Positions 10,197 through 21,942 of a stretch of 64,000 nucleotides of DNA are shown piece after piece; the first letter of the stretch is position 1; each line of letters starts with the position of its first letter. The notes under the pieces were generated by a model. It was given only the letters and a program-made list of their open reading frames with translations. It did not search any database and had not been told where the DNA came from. The translations under genes and the position numbers were made by a program. The DNA lies in NCBI RefSeq assembly GCF_001039355.2, contig NW_019773605.1, positions 10,573 through 74,572 on the forward strand. Direction: 5' to 3'. The DNA comes from Lingula anatina (taxonomy: Eukaryota; Brachiopoda; Lingulata; Lingulida; Lingulidae).

Positions 10197-11569
10197 GGGG
10201 GGGAAGAGGTAGTAAAATACAAGGAGGGGTATTGAGAGAGAAAAAGAATGGAAGGCATGTATCGCAGTCATTTCCTATAGTGCTGTGAAATCCAAGGGAC
10301 AAGTTTGACATTAGACAGCACTTAACTCATTAGGCTGAAATAGTCATCAATGATTCCCTTCAGAAAACAATAGCTTTAAATTACCAGCGTCAATCATTAA
10401 TTTCGTGCGTTTTCATTTTCCCCACAACAAATGAACGGCTCTATTCAAATAAAATCTTTTTTTTTTTGACGCAGACAATTTTCCAGCCTCAGAAGTAGAC
10501 CCAGAACAAAAATAAATATAAATAAATAAATAAATAAATACGGCTTTCAACTCTCACCTTCCTCAGAAATCTGCGTAAATGTATCGAACAGTGTCTTCGT
10601 AGAACTCTGTCTTAAAACTGTTAAAGGAAAGAAAAATTAATGCCTTCTTGGAAATATCAACAAATTTCCTTAAATCACCAAGGTTAATGCTTTCTAAAGC
10701 TCTAACTGTAGGAACATGAATATAACTATCTAGCTACTATAAGGGGACTTCAACAGAAATTTATACATTAGTTTATTATTTTTTTGCATGATGTCTATAA
10801 TAGGGCATTTTATGGTATACGAAACAAGTTTATGTGGGATTTATGGTACCCCTTTCCTCTGTTTTGAGAAATGGGGGGGGGGGATAAATTGTTGCAGCTT
10901 ATTTGGAATAAGTTTTCCAATTACAGCATGGATTTACAAAATTGCTATAGAAACTCTTATAATTTTGAATCAAATGTTGGAAATGAAAAAGCGTATAATT
11001 TCAGTTAGCTTGATATATTTGCTATGCGTTAAGTCAAGAGTGGTAAAGACATGCCCATTGACGGACGTTAAAATCAATCCCTTTGTTTCAGTGGAATTAA
11101 AGGGATCTATTGGCGCAGTTGATTTAGCAAGAGTAATTGGACATAAGTCCTTTTCACCGGTATGAGTATTCCTTGTAGATACGTAATTATATAAGTTGGT
11201 CAGTATGATTGACGCGGTAAATTGACATAAATAGTTTCATTATCTTTTCACAGTTAGATCGACGTTTTTTTTTAAATATAAAATGATAAATGATAAACTG
11301 AAGTTCAAACGCAATCTTACTGTCAGAATTCAAACTTTGTACCATGTGTTTGAGCATTTCACACGGGGAAAATCCAGGTGTATATTTTCAGTGATTTATA
11401 CACTAAAATTTTGTTCTCAATTAAATAAAGACAAAGTTTCGACTAACATTCCCTTATAAAACAAGCTCAAGATATGGTTTCAGCTTAGTAACTTCTAGAC
11501 CACACCGGGCTATTTCAGATGAAGTTAACAGTCGGCAGTCAGTAATCGGACAGTGTTACGTACTGAATA
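9889..11569. other. Intergenic, microsatellites only
   Basis: Contains the TG/AG/G composite microsatellite at 10129-10203, an (AAAT)n run near 10508-10541 and AT-rich DNA. An open frame at 10788-11165 has no recognisable domain. Confidence 0.5.
10129..10203. repeat. Composite (TG)n(AG)n(G)n microsatellite
   Basis: About 48 bp of TG, then about 20 bp of AG, then a 9-bp G run. Confidence 0.95.
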
Positions 11570-12194
11570 GGGTGGCTTGACCGGCTGAATATTGCAGCTC
11601 TATAGGCTGAATATGTAGATTTTAACATGGAAATTTTGGACATGGTTACTCTCTGGGATGGAAACGGTAGCTATATGGGATGAATACGATAACTTTATGG
11701 GCTGATTATGGGCGAATATGGTTACTTCGTGGGCTGGATATTAGTAACTTAATGTGGTGAATATGGTACCATTATCAGGCCTACCCAACTACCAGACTCG
11801 GCACACAAGGATCCTGAATTAACCGGTATATCGGACCACACTACCGTTTTCAAGGTGTGTGTCAGATCGCATTTCGGAGTATCAGTCAGAACACCGACAG
11901 GATGAGCCCGCGGTCGTCCTACAAAATTTGTTCTGGGGTATGATACTCCGAAATGCGATCTGACACACACCTTGAAAACGGGTAGTGTGGTCCGATATAC
12001 CGGTTAATTCAGGATCTTTATGTGCCGAGTCTAGTAGTTGGGTAGGCCTGATTATGGGTTGAATATTGTAACTTTTGGATCGAATGTGGAAGCTTTTTGA
12101 TCTGAGTATGGTAGCTATTTGGGCTGAATATGGCAACTTTACGGGTCGAATATGGCACACTAATGGGCCAAATATGTTAACTTTATGGGCTGAA
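11570..12194. repeat. Degenerate ~28-bp minisatellite, interrupted
   Basis: Diverged tandem copies of a unit like 'gggctgaatatggtaacttt' plus a few bases run from about 11570 to 11770 and again from 12056 to 12194. The two halves are clearly the same array, split by the foldback element at 11776-12050. Confidence 0.75.
11776..12050. mobile_element. Foldback/MITE element (275 bp) inserted in the minisatellite
   Basis: Two arms of about 110 bp (11776-11884 and 11941-12050) are near-perfect reverse complements around a 56-bp spacer. The tips are CAGGCC...GGCCTG. It is flanked by direct repeats ATTAT (11771-11775 and 12051-12055), consistent with a 5-bp target-site duplication. It has no coding capacity. 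Confidence 0.75.
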
Positions 12195-15100
12195 GGCATT
12201 CTTTAAAATACACGGTGAGAATAACCATACGCACCTAATGCGTCAAGTAAGCAACGGGGTTCGTGTTTTTTGCTTGAAATTCACGCATGAATTAAAAAAT
12301 TCGCCAAAATGTCTCAGGATTTTTAAGGGAAAAAGTTGTTCATTCATCAATAGGTCGACGGAAGCTTGTGATTTTCACTTGAAATCAGACATCTATTTGG
12401 CCCATCTCCGAATCAAAACATTCAAAACACCAAATAATTTGTTTCTCCCCTTCAATTATTGACATCAGTAGAAGTTGCTTAACATGCAGAACGTGTGATA
12501 ACAAGAACCCTATTAACTGTCTTTAAACATCAAAATAGATAGACCATTTAAAGTGCCGCATCCCTTGTGTTTCATTTTCATGCCGGCGTTTTAAGAAGAA
12601 CGCTCCCTCTTGTCTGTACTTTGACTTTAATCTATCATGTGTCCCATGATGCTGCAACGTTTACGTCCGGAATATTTGCTTCAGTCGCCTGATGGCTGCG
12701 TTTATCTCAGTCTTCCAAGCCCCGTGAGGTGCCCTTTAGAGTGGAATCAGAATTGGAAGGAAATTAAGGGAATTATATCTTATTCTAAAAATATCGTACT
12801 TATTTAATGTAAGAACATCCAGTTATGGGAATTGTCATGGCAACTGGTTGTAACTATGAAGTCGTCCTTGAAAAAACAAAAAGAATGAGAATGTAATGCG
12901 AATATTAAAGTAGGCCTAACTATAGGTGCTCGTGCATTGTAACAAAATTATACAATAAAGGCCCCGTTGTTGATCACATTTTACCTCATCAAGTCCAAGC
13001 AATATACCAACACACAGTGAGACAGTACGTACCGATGTATACAATATACACAGTATACCAATATACATATACATATACATATACACAGTGCAAACTTAAC
13101 GCTTGCCCACCCAGGCAGGTAATCGTGAAGCACAATATAACATATTTAACTTCGAAGACCTTACATTTAAAACGATTGCTAAAACTGGGGAGAGGGCTTT
13201 TCATGAATGCCGAGCTAAAGCGTCCAATTGTACCATCTTAAGTTACCGTTGTAGCTTGTTGACCTTAAAAGAAAGTCAACTGACACTCAAAGGATACAGT
13301 GCAAACTGGCAATTGTCCATTTTTCTTTAACTCAAAACGTAGATTAAAATCTATGGCTTCATGTGAACAATATACATGTATTGAATCTTCGCCGATACTG
13401 CGCGATTAAGACAAAATGTCAACTGACAAAGGTTCGTATTTTGGTTATACGAAAAAGGCAATGAAAATATGATTTATTGACTTCTTGTATCAATGAAACA
13501 ACAGCATGTCAAGTGTTTTGTGTAGAGCACAAAGTAAAAATTGATCACACTGGCCACGGGAGTCCAGGGAGAAAAGACCCGGATGATTAATAATGGATCT
13601 CCTTCTTGTAACGATTTCTCATTGTTATCTAATCTCAGAGAAGTTGATGGATGGCGAGGGTCTCATGGCGGAGCCCTGGATTGTAAAGAAAACCCCCCGG
13701 AAATGCGAAAGCAACTTGTCAGAATTAATTGCACGACATTTGAGAAATCTCTATAAACATGACTTCAGCTGAAACTTTGATAATGGAGAGGAAGTGGATC
13801 ATTTAGTTAGAATGTCAAATTTGAAATAAGCCGTGACTTTGAGAGTCTTTTTCATTTGATTCGACAACAAATATCAAGGTGATTTTTATTTGCTGAGGTT
13901 TGTTCAGAATTGAAATTCAAGATAATATCTCTTTTTATTGAAAGTAACCTAAATATGGACCCTTTTCTGGTAAATTTTAAGAGCAAAGATATTTCCCCTC
14001 ATAAAACTGGTAACTTGTAGTAAGCAACATACAAAATTGTATCTCATAAAAAAAACGATGTTCTGCAAGAATGCGAATTATGTGAAATATTCTTAAAAGC
14101 ATTTCAAAATGTATCGACTGAGGGTTGCACTTTTCACACAAAAATGGAATCACGCAAACTCACGCCATGGACACTCCATTTTACCAATGAATGATGAAAA
14201 GGAGAAGGTTGTGAAATGTGGTCAATAAAGTTTTAAAAAAACACGATATACAAAGGTTTGGTTACTTTAATTGTACGAAGGTGTAATGCCCATTATATGC
14301 CTTTCAAAACCTTTCAGTACGAATTGCAAATGGCTGATGTTTAAGGAACCAGTATCTACTCCGGCGCCATGCCAGAACGCTAGATCTATCATGAATAATT
14401 CAAGCCAAACTTTGGACGCAGTATGAAAGTACATCAGTAAATCATCTATTTATTTTCATCTTGCTCTAGCGTGCTAAATCTTATCAAAATGCACTCTACC
14501 GCATGCTGTGTATAAAATATAGAATGGAAATTTATTTCCATTCCGTGGTGAGCTGTAATAACGCTCGTAATGAAGAGAGAATTTGATTGTTTGCAAGCGG
14601 GTCATTACATTTGGTTTAATAATATTCCCGTCACAGTGAGGCGAACAGAAGTACCGACGCCTGCCTACAATGTATTTTATTTTTATTATTATAATTATTA
14701 TGCATTAGAGCTTAAGATGAAGCTACGGATATCTAGCCTTTGTCTATTTCCAGTAAACCAATTATTTATAACCCACTTTCCACCAAGATACAGGTATTAT
14801 TCTGTCTGGAACTGTGTATTAGATCCATCAACAAGTGTTGTTAAGGTTCAGAGCAAAGACCTTTAACGGTGTGCGTATAGTAAGCCTACAGGGTGTGGGG
14901 CATCTAAGAACGCTAGCTATACAGGTACCATTTAGAAGACGACCTCTTCCTTTGGGTTGGAATGATAGTAATTTGTTGTGAGAATTATAGAAATGAAGCG
15001 GCTATCTACCGGGTTTGCACCGTGCCATTTATAATTGAACTATGACACCGTCATAACTGTTTAACAAAACAAACTCCCTTTGCAAAAGAACTACAACCAT

Positions 15101-18100
15101 GGCTTATAATCTCCAGCGCAGGCAGCCGTCGAAACTGAATTGTTGTCAGGTTGCAAATTAGACCGATGTTGTATACGCTTTTAATGTTTTAACATTCTTT
15201 GACGCGTAATGAATGTGTTCTGTATATACTTAAAGTTTAATTTGCGTATTTATAATAATTCTTTATTGAGCACTAAATGTGTAGGCCTACAGGTTAAATT
15301 TTACAGGTTTAAGGACTCAAATGGTCATTGATGATAATTCAATGAAATTCCTTTCATTGCTATCTGGTGCTATGTATAACAAAGTTTTAAGTCAATACTA
15401 TATAGAAAGCAATATTTCTGTGGTAACCGATTTAAAAACCATAGTCCCGTGATCTCTGATCATTCGGTTGTCTATTGTACGGTTAAGTTCTGCTCTCAGC
15501 CTCTATATTATGACAATGCACGTCTGTTCATACACGTCTCGATCTTTGGCAGTGACACATATCCCAAAAAGTATGAAATATATATCGCCATTTCATTTGC
15601 CATCATTTAGGAACCCACCGCTGTATACTTGGCGGGTTAGATAGGCCCCGGTGTATTGAATTGGTGTTTGTTTACCAACAGCTGGAGAGTTCATATGAGC
15701 TCAAGGTACTTTCATACTTTACGCGAATGGTATGGAGTGTTGTCCCATCGTGATTTTAAAACAATTGTCAACTGCCTAGAGGCCGTGGCAGTATGGCAAG
15801 CATAAGAGATGAATGCCCTCTGAACACAGGCTGCGCTAGTAACCTGTTACAAAAATGTCCCATAGTGTAATTTTGTATACTATTTTGGGGGGCCCTGATA
15901 TGAGAGGGTAGAAGATGACCATTATCTGGGACACCACTTTACCACGCTGAATTCCCGCATTTCGTAATTGGAGTACCATTTATGCGTTGAAAACCGCACA
16001 GCTGTTTTATGCTGTTTTGGTAATGAAGCACTATCTAGTGAAATTTCGGTTAATGATGTTGGAAAAATTTCTGGGAATCAAAAATAATCATTCGGGGAGA
16101 CTTTTTTTTAATCCACCCAATAAAAGATTATAAATCCAGTCTGGAATGTACAATTTCTAACCCTAATTATGCGTTATAATCCTAAAAGATATGGGGCTGC
16201 AGTTACAATTAACACTATCACTACACATCTCGCGGTCAGTTGCAACTCAAAGGAAGAACTGGACAAAAAAAGCAGGAAAATCGATTATTGAATAAAAGAC
16301 TCATGGGGAGGGTGTTGGGATAATGGTTCTTTGGTCTCAAAATGACAAGAAGAACGCGTTTAAATCACCAGGACGCCATGATGAACTTTTATGTCATAAT
16401 GAGAAACGACAGTAAGAAGGCTGAAAATTCAACGATCGAAAGGGATGTTGGCACTTCTATGCCTACATGTTTCCGAATCACTATTATGTGCACTTAACAC
16501 AGTAAAAGACACGAAATTACAAAATTGTTGAAACAGCGGGCAATTGATGAATGACGCCCGGACAGAACCCACGTGGAATGATTAAAGTTGACGTAGATAC
16601 GTGAACAGCGTCTTCAACGAGAAAAGAGATCAATCGTGTGGCACTGTGCTGTTTAACTTGACATATTACGACCATTAGACACTGACCTTAAACAATGGGA
16701 AGAAATATTCCATTTCAAGTGTCTTCTGATCAATAGAAATGGTTTTCTCGAGGAGCATAGATGGACAAAGCAATTAAAACGTACACGCCGGCGACCAGAC
16801 TCGAAGATGTTACAGAAAAGTAATTTTCATTCCATATTAGTAACTATTCTATCTAATAAATCAACTTCTCTTTTCCCTTTTCAAATTTGGTGGTAAACGT
16901 TGGATAAGAAAAACTGAAATTTTAAAAGCCCAGTCTTATCTTTTTTGAGATACAAAAATATTTCAACTGGTTTGCCATAAAAATGGAATACAAAATATGA
17001 GTGATAAAACGAGTATGTGGTAGATTTGTATTTTCACTATTTTGCTTCGCCACAGACATGACGTCATATGTCAACATGACATCATGTGTCTGCTGGAATT
17101 AGGCAGCAATAGGGCATGGTAACGTTAAAGACGATGGTGTAACAGATATTCACCATTAATTCCATTCTTTCAAATTGTATCTTTCAGCGCTTTTTTATTA
17201 GATTTTTCATCTGAAGTTTCAAATGCCATCCATTTACGGTTAGAACTCTAAGCACGAAAAGCAATAAAGTGGTGGAACCTCGACTAGACGGGAAGCGCAT
17301 ATGATATCTCATGTACTGCACGAATGAAAAAAAAAAGTTAAGAATAGAGATAATCAAATAAACGCAGCACAAGTGCGATTGATTTTAAATCTCTTCTTAC
17401 TCCTCATAAGGATTTATTTCGCACAATTGTGCAAAACGTTCGTCCCCCATCGTCACAAAATTAATCAACTTCCTTGTTTTAGACTCCTGATTTCCATCTC
17501 CTAAGGCATAAAGCCATCTCCAGTGATTATCTGTGTAACTAGACGTATAGTATCTAATACGTTCGAAAAAACTACCCGAAGGCGCGGTCCCCCTTCTGCT
17601 TCTTGCACAGTCCAACTACTGGACAGTAATATGACCTACTTATGCTATTTAACAGTTTTAGTTCGTGAAAACGAGACGCGCGCGAAAACCCAAATGTGAG
17701 GTAACTCTTGATAAAAATTGAGTGTATGTGTGTAATACCCCAAACCTGTATATACAAATTATATTTGTACCCCAAAAATATATCGTTATTGTCGTGCGAA
17801 ATTTCGGTGGGGAGGGGGGGGGGCCGGGTACTGAAAATTGTTAGACTTGTGGAACATCCGTTATGTGAATACTCCGCACTATACTATAGTTAATCAGATC
17901 TGTGGTTAGGCAAGAAAAGCCCATGTTGGATTAGACGAGAAATTCATGGAATCGAAAACAAAGAACACGGAGGGTTAAAAGTGATTTAGTTACCTTTCTA
18001 CACGTATGGACTCTAAATTACTTTTTACAAATAAGCCTTCAAAAGGTTTTTCGGGAAAAGAATGTCTTTTGTCAACCAATGCAAGTATTATGCGTTGGCG

Positions 18101-20253
18101 ATAAGGATGGGTTGAAGATCAGACAGTGATTTAATATTTAAAGATTACGTACAATATGCCCTTAAAAGAGAGTATTAGATTTTAGATAACACATATTAAT
18201 TTACCGTCTATTAAGCCGTAACATAATTAGGCCTACTGGCGTCCACTTATTTCTTTATTGATTGTCGATGGGAAATGAGCTGGCCCAAAGTTACGAAGAG
18301 TATAGATATTAAACAAATGCGATTTAGAATGAGAGATTAAACAAATACGATCTGTATTATTTCCGCACAGCAAACAGTGGATTCAATTATATACTGTTGT
18401 ATTATAGTATATAGTTTCTATTGGATATGGAGAGAACACGAGTTACGTGTTTGTGCATGTGTGATACAGCGTACAGCGTTAACAAAAGCATATTCATATT
18501 AACAGATATGGAGTTAGCAGAGGTAAACAAAAACAGTCGAAGTCATCAGTGTCTTTTTAGTAAATAAGGAATTCAAAGCATTTTTCAATTTTTAGTATCA
18601 TGGCTAATATCAAGATGCTGAAAAAGGGTACGAGGGCGGCTGTCAGCGTTATAAACTATTTCGCAATTTCAGTATATCATTTTTTGGAGGGGTTCATTAT
18701 CACTTTAATCTTTTGATTCAATCGTGTTTTGTTTCAAATATCTTTTCAAATGTTGCACAGAATTATAGCAACGCCGGGGACTCCAATTTAACACAATGGA
18801 ACGAGAAAGCCTTTTTTGAATGTAGGCAAATACACACCCAGCACTTTAATGATGTATCTCTGTATACGAAGTGACCTACTGGAATACTTTACTTACTTGT
18901 GTAAGACCTGCAATAATTTGGTGAAATTTAAGAATTTTTTATTAACTTTTTCTTTTTGGCATTTTTACATGTGTTTATAGTTTTTAATACAGTCGAGTTT
19001 ATCTTCTTTCCTTAAAATGCATGCTCTTATTTATAATAAGTAGCTCTTTCATGTTCATAATTTTATAAATGTATTAATCAATTTGTAAATCTTATTTCTT
19101 AATTTGTATTTTCATTTGATGGTATGTGCCACATAATAATGAATTATTAATATCATTATCATAATTATAACTTATATATTTTACAGGAGTGTAATTAGGT
19201 TAAAGTTTTGTGGTATGCCTTTGGATCTCATTGTTTTCATTAACGTTATCATTATTGTAATTATTATCGTAATAACTATTGTTATCACCAAGACTGGGTA
19301 AACAGTGCAAATGGTACGTCTAAACGCGTAAGTAGTGAGTACATGCACTCGAGGCCATACGCAGTAAATACACACTCATCCAGAACTACCACATACACTG
19401 CACATTCAGTTATATGACAACTCACATCACTTTTGGCATGGCAGACAGCCTTAGTATAGCTTAAGGCTGATTTATTATGGATAAACTCTTACAATTACAG
19501 TATTATTATTGTTATCATTGTCGTTATTGTTGTCACAATGCATTTTCTTTACATTTCATTTTTGACATGTGTGATTTATGACACTTCACACTTCTTATTT
19601 GTGTTTTTTTTAACTAAATCACATGTTCTCGAAAAGTCGTATGGCTTGAAGATAAAGGTGGTACGTTCTTGTCTAAAAAACTGGGGAGAAAGCCGTTATC
19701 GTCACGGGCCATTTATTACAGTTATTTCAGTCCAGAAATAAACTTTTAAATCAACCCTCTCTTTAAATTTGCTATATGTATATCAACCTTTATGTTACAA
19801 CTTAACAAAATAAAAAAAAGAGAAAAAGAGAAACAAAATCATCATCATCATATCATCATTATCATTTAGATGCATCCGTAATTCGTGTTACAATGTTGCT
19901 CCACGGCTCTCAATTACCCATGAAGACTGGGAGGTCTTCAATTTCCTCATGGATATCTCACTGCCACACAGATGTGGCCCAAAATAAGAGATGGGTCTTC
20001 TTTCTCTGACTGTAATCTTCTCGACGCAACTGATCTTGTTGGTCATGGAACATACTCGTATTTTATGCATCGGATTGTAGACTTATTGTCTTTTCAAACT
20101 TAATATTTATAAACAAAGGATGTACGCGGTAATGAGAAATTCGAATTTTAGGTACCTTCAGATGCTAAACTTGAGCATGTTACATGAGGCCCTTTTTTGT
20201 GACAGAGTCAACTATGATGTAGACGAACATTAAAATAAAACTTTAACTATATT
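12195..20253. other. Long gene-poor stretch
   Basis: Eight kilobases between the minisatellite and GPCR gene 2. I see AT-rich unique-looking DNA, an (atacat)n run near 13063-13085 and ATT/ATC-rich tracts near 19130-19270, 19500-19540 and 19838-19865. Open frames at 14570-14866 and 17397-17615 show no recognisable family. No RNA gene was found. Confidence 0.45.
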
Positions 20254-20259
20254 TTTATT
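20254..20259 (-). terminator. Poly(A) signal AATAAA of GPCR gene 2
   Basis: An AATAAA hexamer on the minus strand, 76 bp past the TGA stop of the receptor. T-rich DNA that could be the downstream element follows. Position and spacing fit a short 3' UTR. Confidence 0.6.
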
Positions 20260-20334
20260 ATAAGCAACATTTAAGCGTCAAAAAGAAGGAAACACCAACG
20301 ACAACATCTCTCAATGAAAATTTCAAAGATTCCG

Positions 20335-21666
20335 TCACTTAATCATGTCCCGCCGAATCTGAGGAGAATTATTAGCAGAGTTGGGACAATACGTGGTGAC
20401 AGAGCTGCGTGGAGCTATAGCTAGCTGCGTGCCCATCTGCGTTGATCTTAAGCTCGTGCGTTCAGTTGGCATGGAGATGCCACACGCGGTTCCAATTCTT
20501 CGAAACATCGTCCCGAAGCCTGCGCGCATGCGCCGAAGCCGTAATCCGTAAATGAGCGGGTTGATGATAGCGTTCACGATGAAGAGGGTGGTCACGATGT
20601 AAGAGTACCAAGCGCTGTCTTCAGAGGTGAGATCCCCGGCAGAGGTTACTGAATTCACAACCACGTACGGCAGCCAGAACACTAACAATACTCCATAGAG
20701 CAGCATTGCAGTCACAGCCACTTTTAGCCTGCGCTCAATAGGTCCCTTTGTTTTCTTTTTCTTGGCGCCATTACCAGTAGTCTTCCTCAGGGAGGTTTTG
20801 GGCGGCTCCGACTCTGAGTTCTGTAACACGACTGCCCCGTGGCGGCCATTTGTTCCGTTGTACGAATTAAAGCCCTCGTTGGAACACAACAAGGCACTTT
20901 TTCTCCTGGCAGCTTGAGCTATGTACAGAACTCTGGCATAGCACACAGCCACGATTACCAGGGTGATCCCTATAATACCCGTCGTGATACCGATTTCTAT
21001 ATAAATGTTCTTCTTGTCGAATCCGTATGCGATGCATACACAGGTGTAAGACAGAAGTTTCGCGTCGCCTGCAGCTTTAATGTATGTTCCAAAACCGAGG
21101 ACGAGCGATGTCAACCATATCGCAGCCAAGAGTACCCAAATTCTCGGCGAATAGAGAAGGTAGAGGTTTTTCAGTGGTCTTAGCACTTTCAGTGTTGTAT
21201 ATATAACCAGGCATACGGTGGACAAAGCACCGACAAATATACTGGTTAGCATTACTAGACGGATGACATTAGTCAAACAAACCGTCGACAGTGTTAACAT
21301 TCCCTTGCCTTGGTGCAAAGCAAAAAACGCTGCCCCTACCGAAGAGAGCAGAGCGTCGGAGAAACACAGACTTCCTAAGATATGATACATTGTGTCTCCT
21401 TGTTGTCTGACGTGAGCAATGGCGCCAAGTGAAATAATATTCTCTATGACACCAACGACACACAGAATGACCGGAATGAAGTAATACATATGGTGCTCTT
21501 CTTCCAAAACATCGGATTCTGTATTGTTCCAGCTCTGGTAGATTTCGAACGCCCTTTGCATCTCTGAGCTTTCCAGCTCGAAGTCGTCGCTGCTGTAATT
21601 CTCGAAAGAAAACTTATGAAAATCCCAGTCCGATGCAAAATGCTGATCGCCTATGCACTCTGCCAT
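20335..21666 (-). CDS. Rhodopsin-class GPCR gene 2, single coding exon, 443 aa, DRY arginine replaced
   Basis: Seven-transmembrane receptor, predicted at the plasma membrane; ligand unknown. The acidic extracellular N-terminus (~60 aa) has sequons at Asn23 and Asn47. Landmarks: TM1 Asn76 (GVIEN), TM2 Asp104 (CFSDA), TM4 Trp184, TM6 F-W-L-P (Trp331, Pro333), TM7 NPLIY (369-373). Anchoring TM3 on Pro164 of the LRPL motif puts Y-T-T (156-158) at the DRY position, so the usual arginine is Thr157. TM5 has Thr instead of the family proline, and ECL2 carries a Cys-x-Cys (209, 211). The MECA group (melanocortin, EDG, cannabinoid, adenosine receptors) also lacks the TM5 proline, but I do not assign this gene to it. 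The third intracellular loop is long and basic (AKKKKTK), and the tail is Ser/Thr-rich. The start has an A at -3 and G at +4 (caaacATGg), with an in-frame TAA upstream. An intact frame argues for function. Confidence 0.95.
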   Translation of the reverse strand: MAECIGDQHFASDWDFHKFSFENYSSDDFELESSEMQRAFEIYQSWNNTESDVLEEEHHMYYFIPVILCVVGVIENIISLGAIAHVRQQGDTMYHILGSLCFSDALLSSVGAAFFALHQGKGMLTLSTVCLTNVIRLVMLTSIFVGALSTVCLVIYTTLKVLRPLKNLYLLYSPRIWVLLAAIWLTSLVLGFGTYIKAAGDAKLLSYTCVCIAYGFDKKNIYIEIGITTGIIGITLVIVAVCYARVLYIAQAARRKSALLCSNEGFNSYNGTNGRHGAVVLQNSESEPPKTSLRKTTGNGAKKKKTKGPIERRLKVAVTAMLLYGVLLVFWLPYVVVNSVTSAGDLTSEDSAWYSYIVTTLFIVNAIINPLIYGLRLRRMRAGFGTMFRRIGTACGISMPTERTSLRSTQMGTQLAIAPRSSVTTYCPNSANNSPQIRRDMIK

Positions 21667-21907
21667 GTTTGATGATAATGCTTGGACACTGGATAAACTT
21701 AAAAGATGTCTAGCTTAGAAGATATTGACTTTATCACGGTAGACGGTATGACTTGGTGCTTTGATGTGAAGGAAATCCACCGCCTACGCTCTTTCTAAGA
21801 TACTGGCTGGAATATGATTAACCCGATCCTAGTCAATCTCGATATCAAATGGGTTTAGTTCACTGTCATAAGCAGCAGAGTCACCTTCCAGGTCGACCAC
21901 TGTAGCG

Positions 21908-21942
21908 TCAGTGCATTTTTATACTCTGAAAATACAAAGAAA
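21908..21942 (-). promoter_or_regulatory. Possible TATA box or 5'-UTR splice acceptor, with a two-codon uORF, upstream of GPCR gene 2
   Basis: On the minus strand a pyrimidine-rich tract ends in TATTTTCAG (G at 21926), a good 3' splice site. It is directly followed by TATAAAAA (21923-21916), a good TATA box. Either a 5' UTR exon begins at 21925, or transcription starts about 30 bp downstream. ATG-CAC-TGA (21916-21908) would be a two-codon upstream ORF if the first reading is right. The distance to the receptor ATG is about 240 bp. Confidence 0.4.

Noticed and set aside
10788-11165. 125-codon plus-strand frame with a hydrophobic stretch near codon 64
   Set aside because: Runs through a G homopolymer and low-complexity sequence; the possible signal peptide has no recognisable mature protein after it.
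17397-17615. 72-codon minus-strand frame with fairly protein-like composition
   Set aside because: No family recognised, no good acceptor upstream and no partner exon. Kept only as a note for a translated search.
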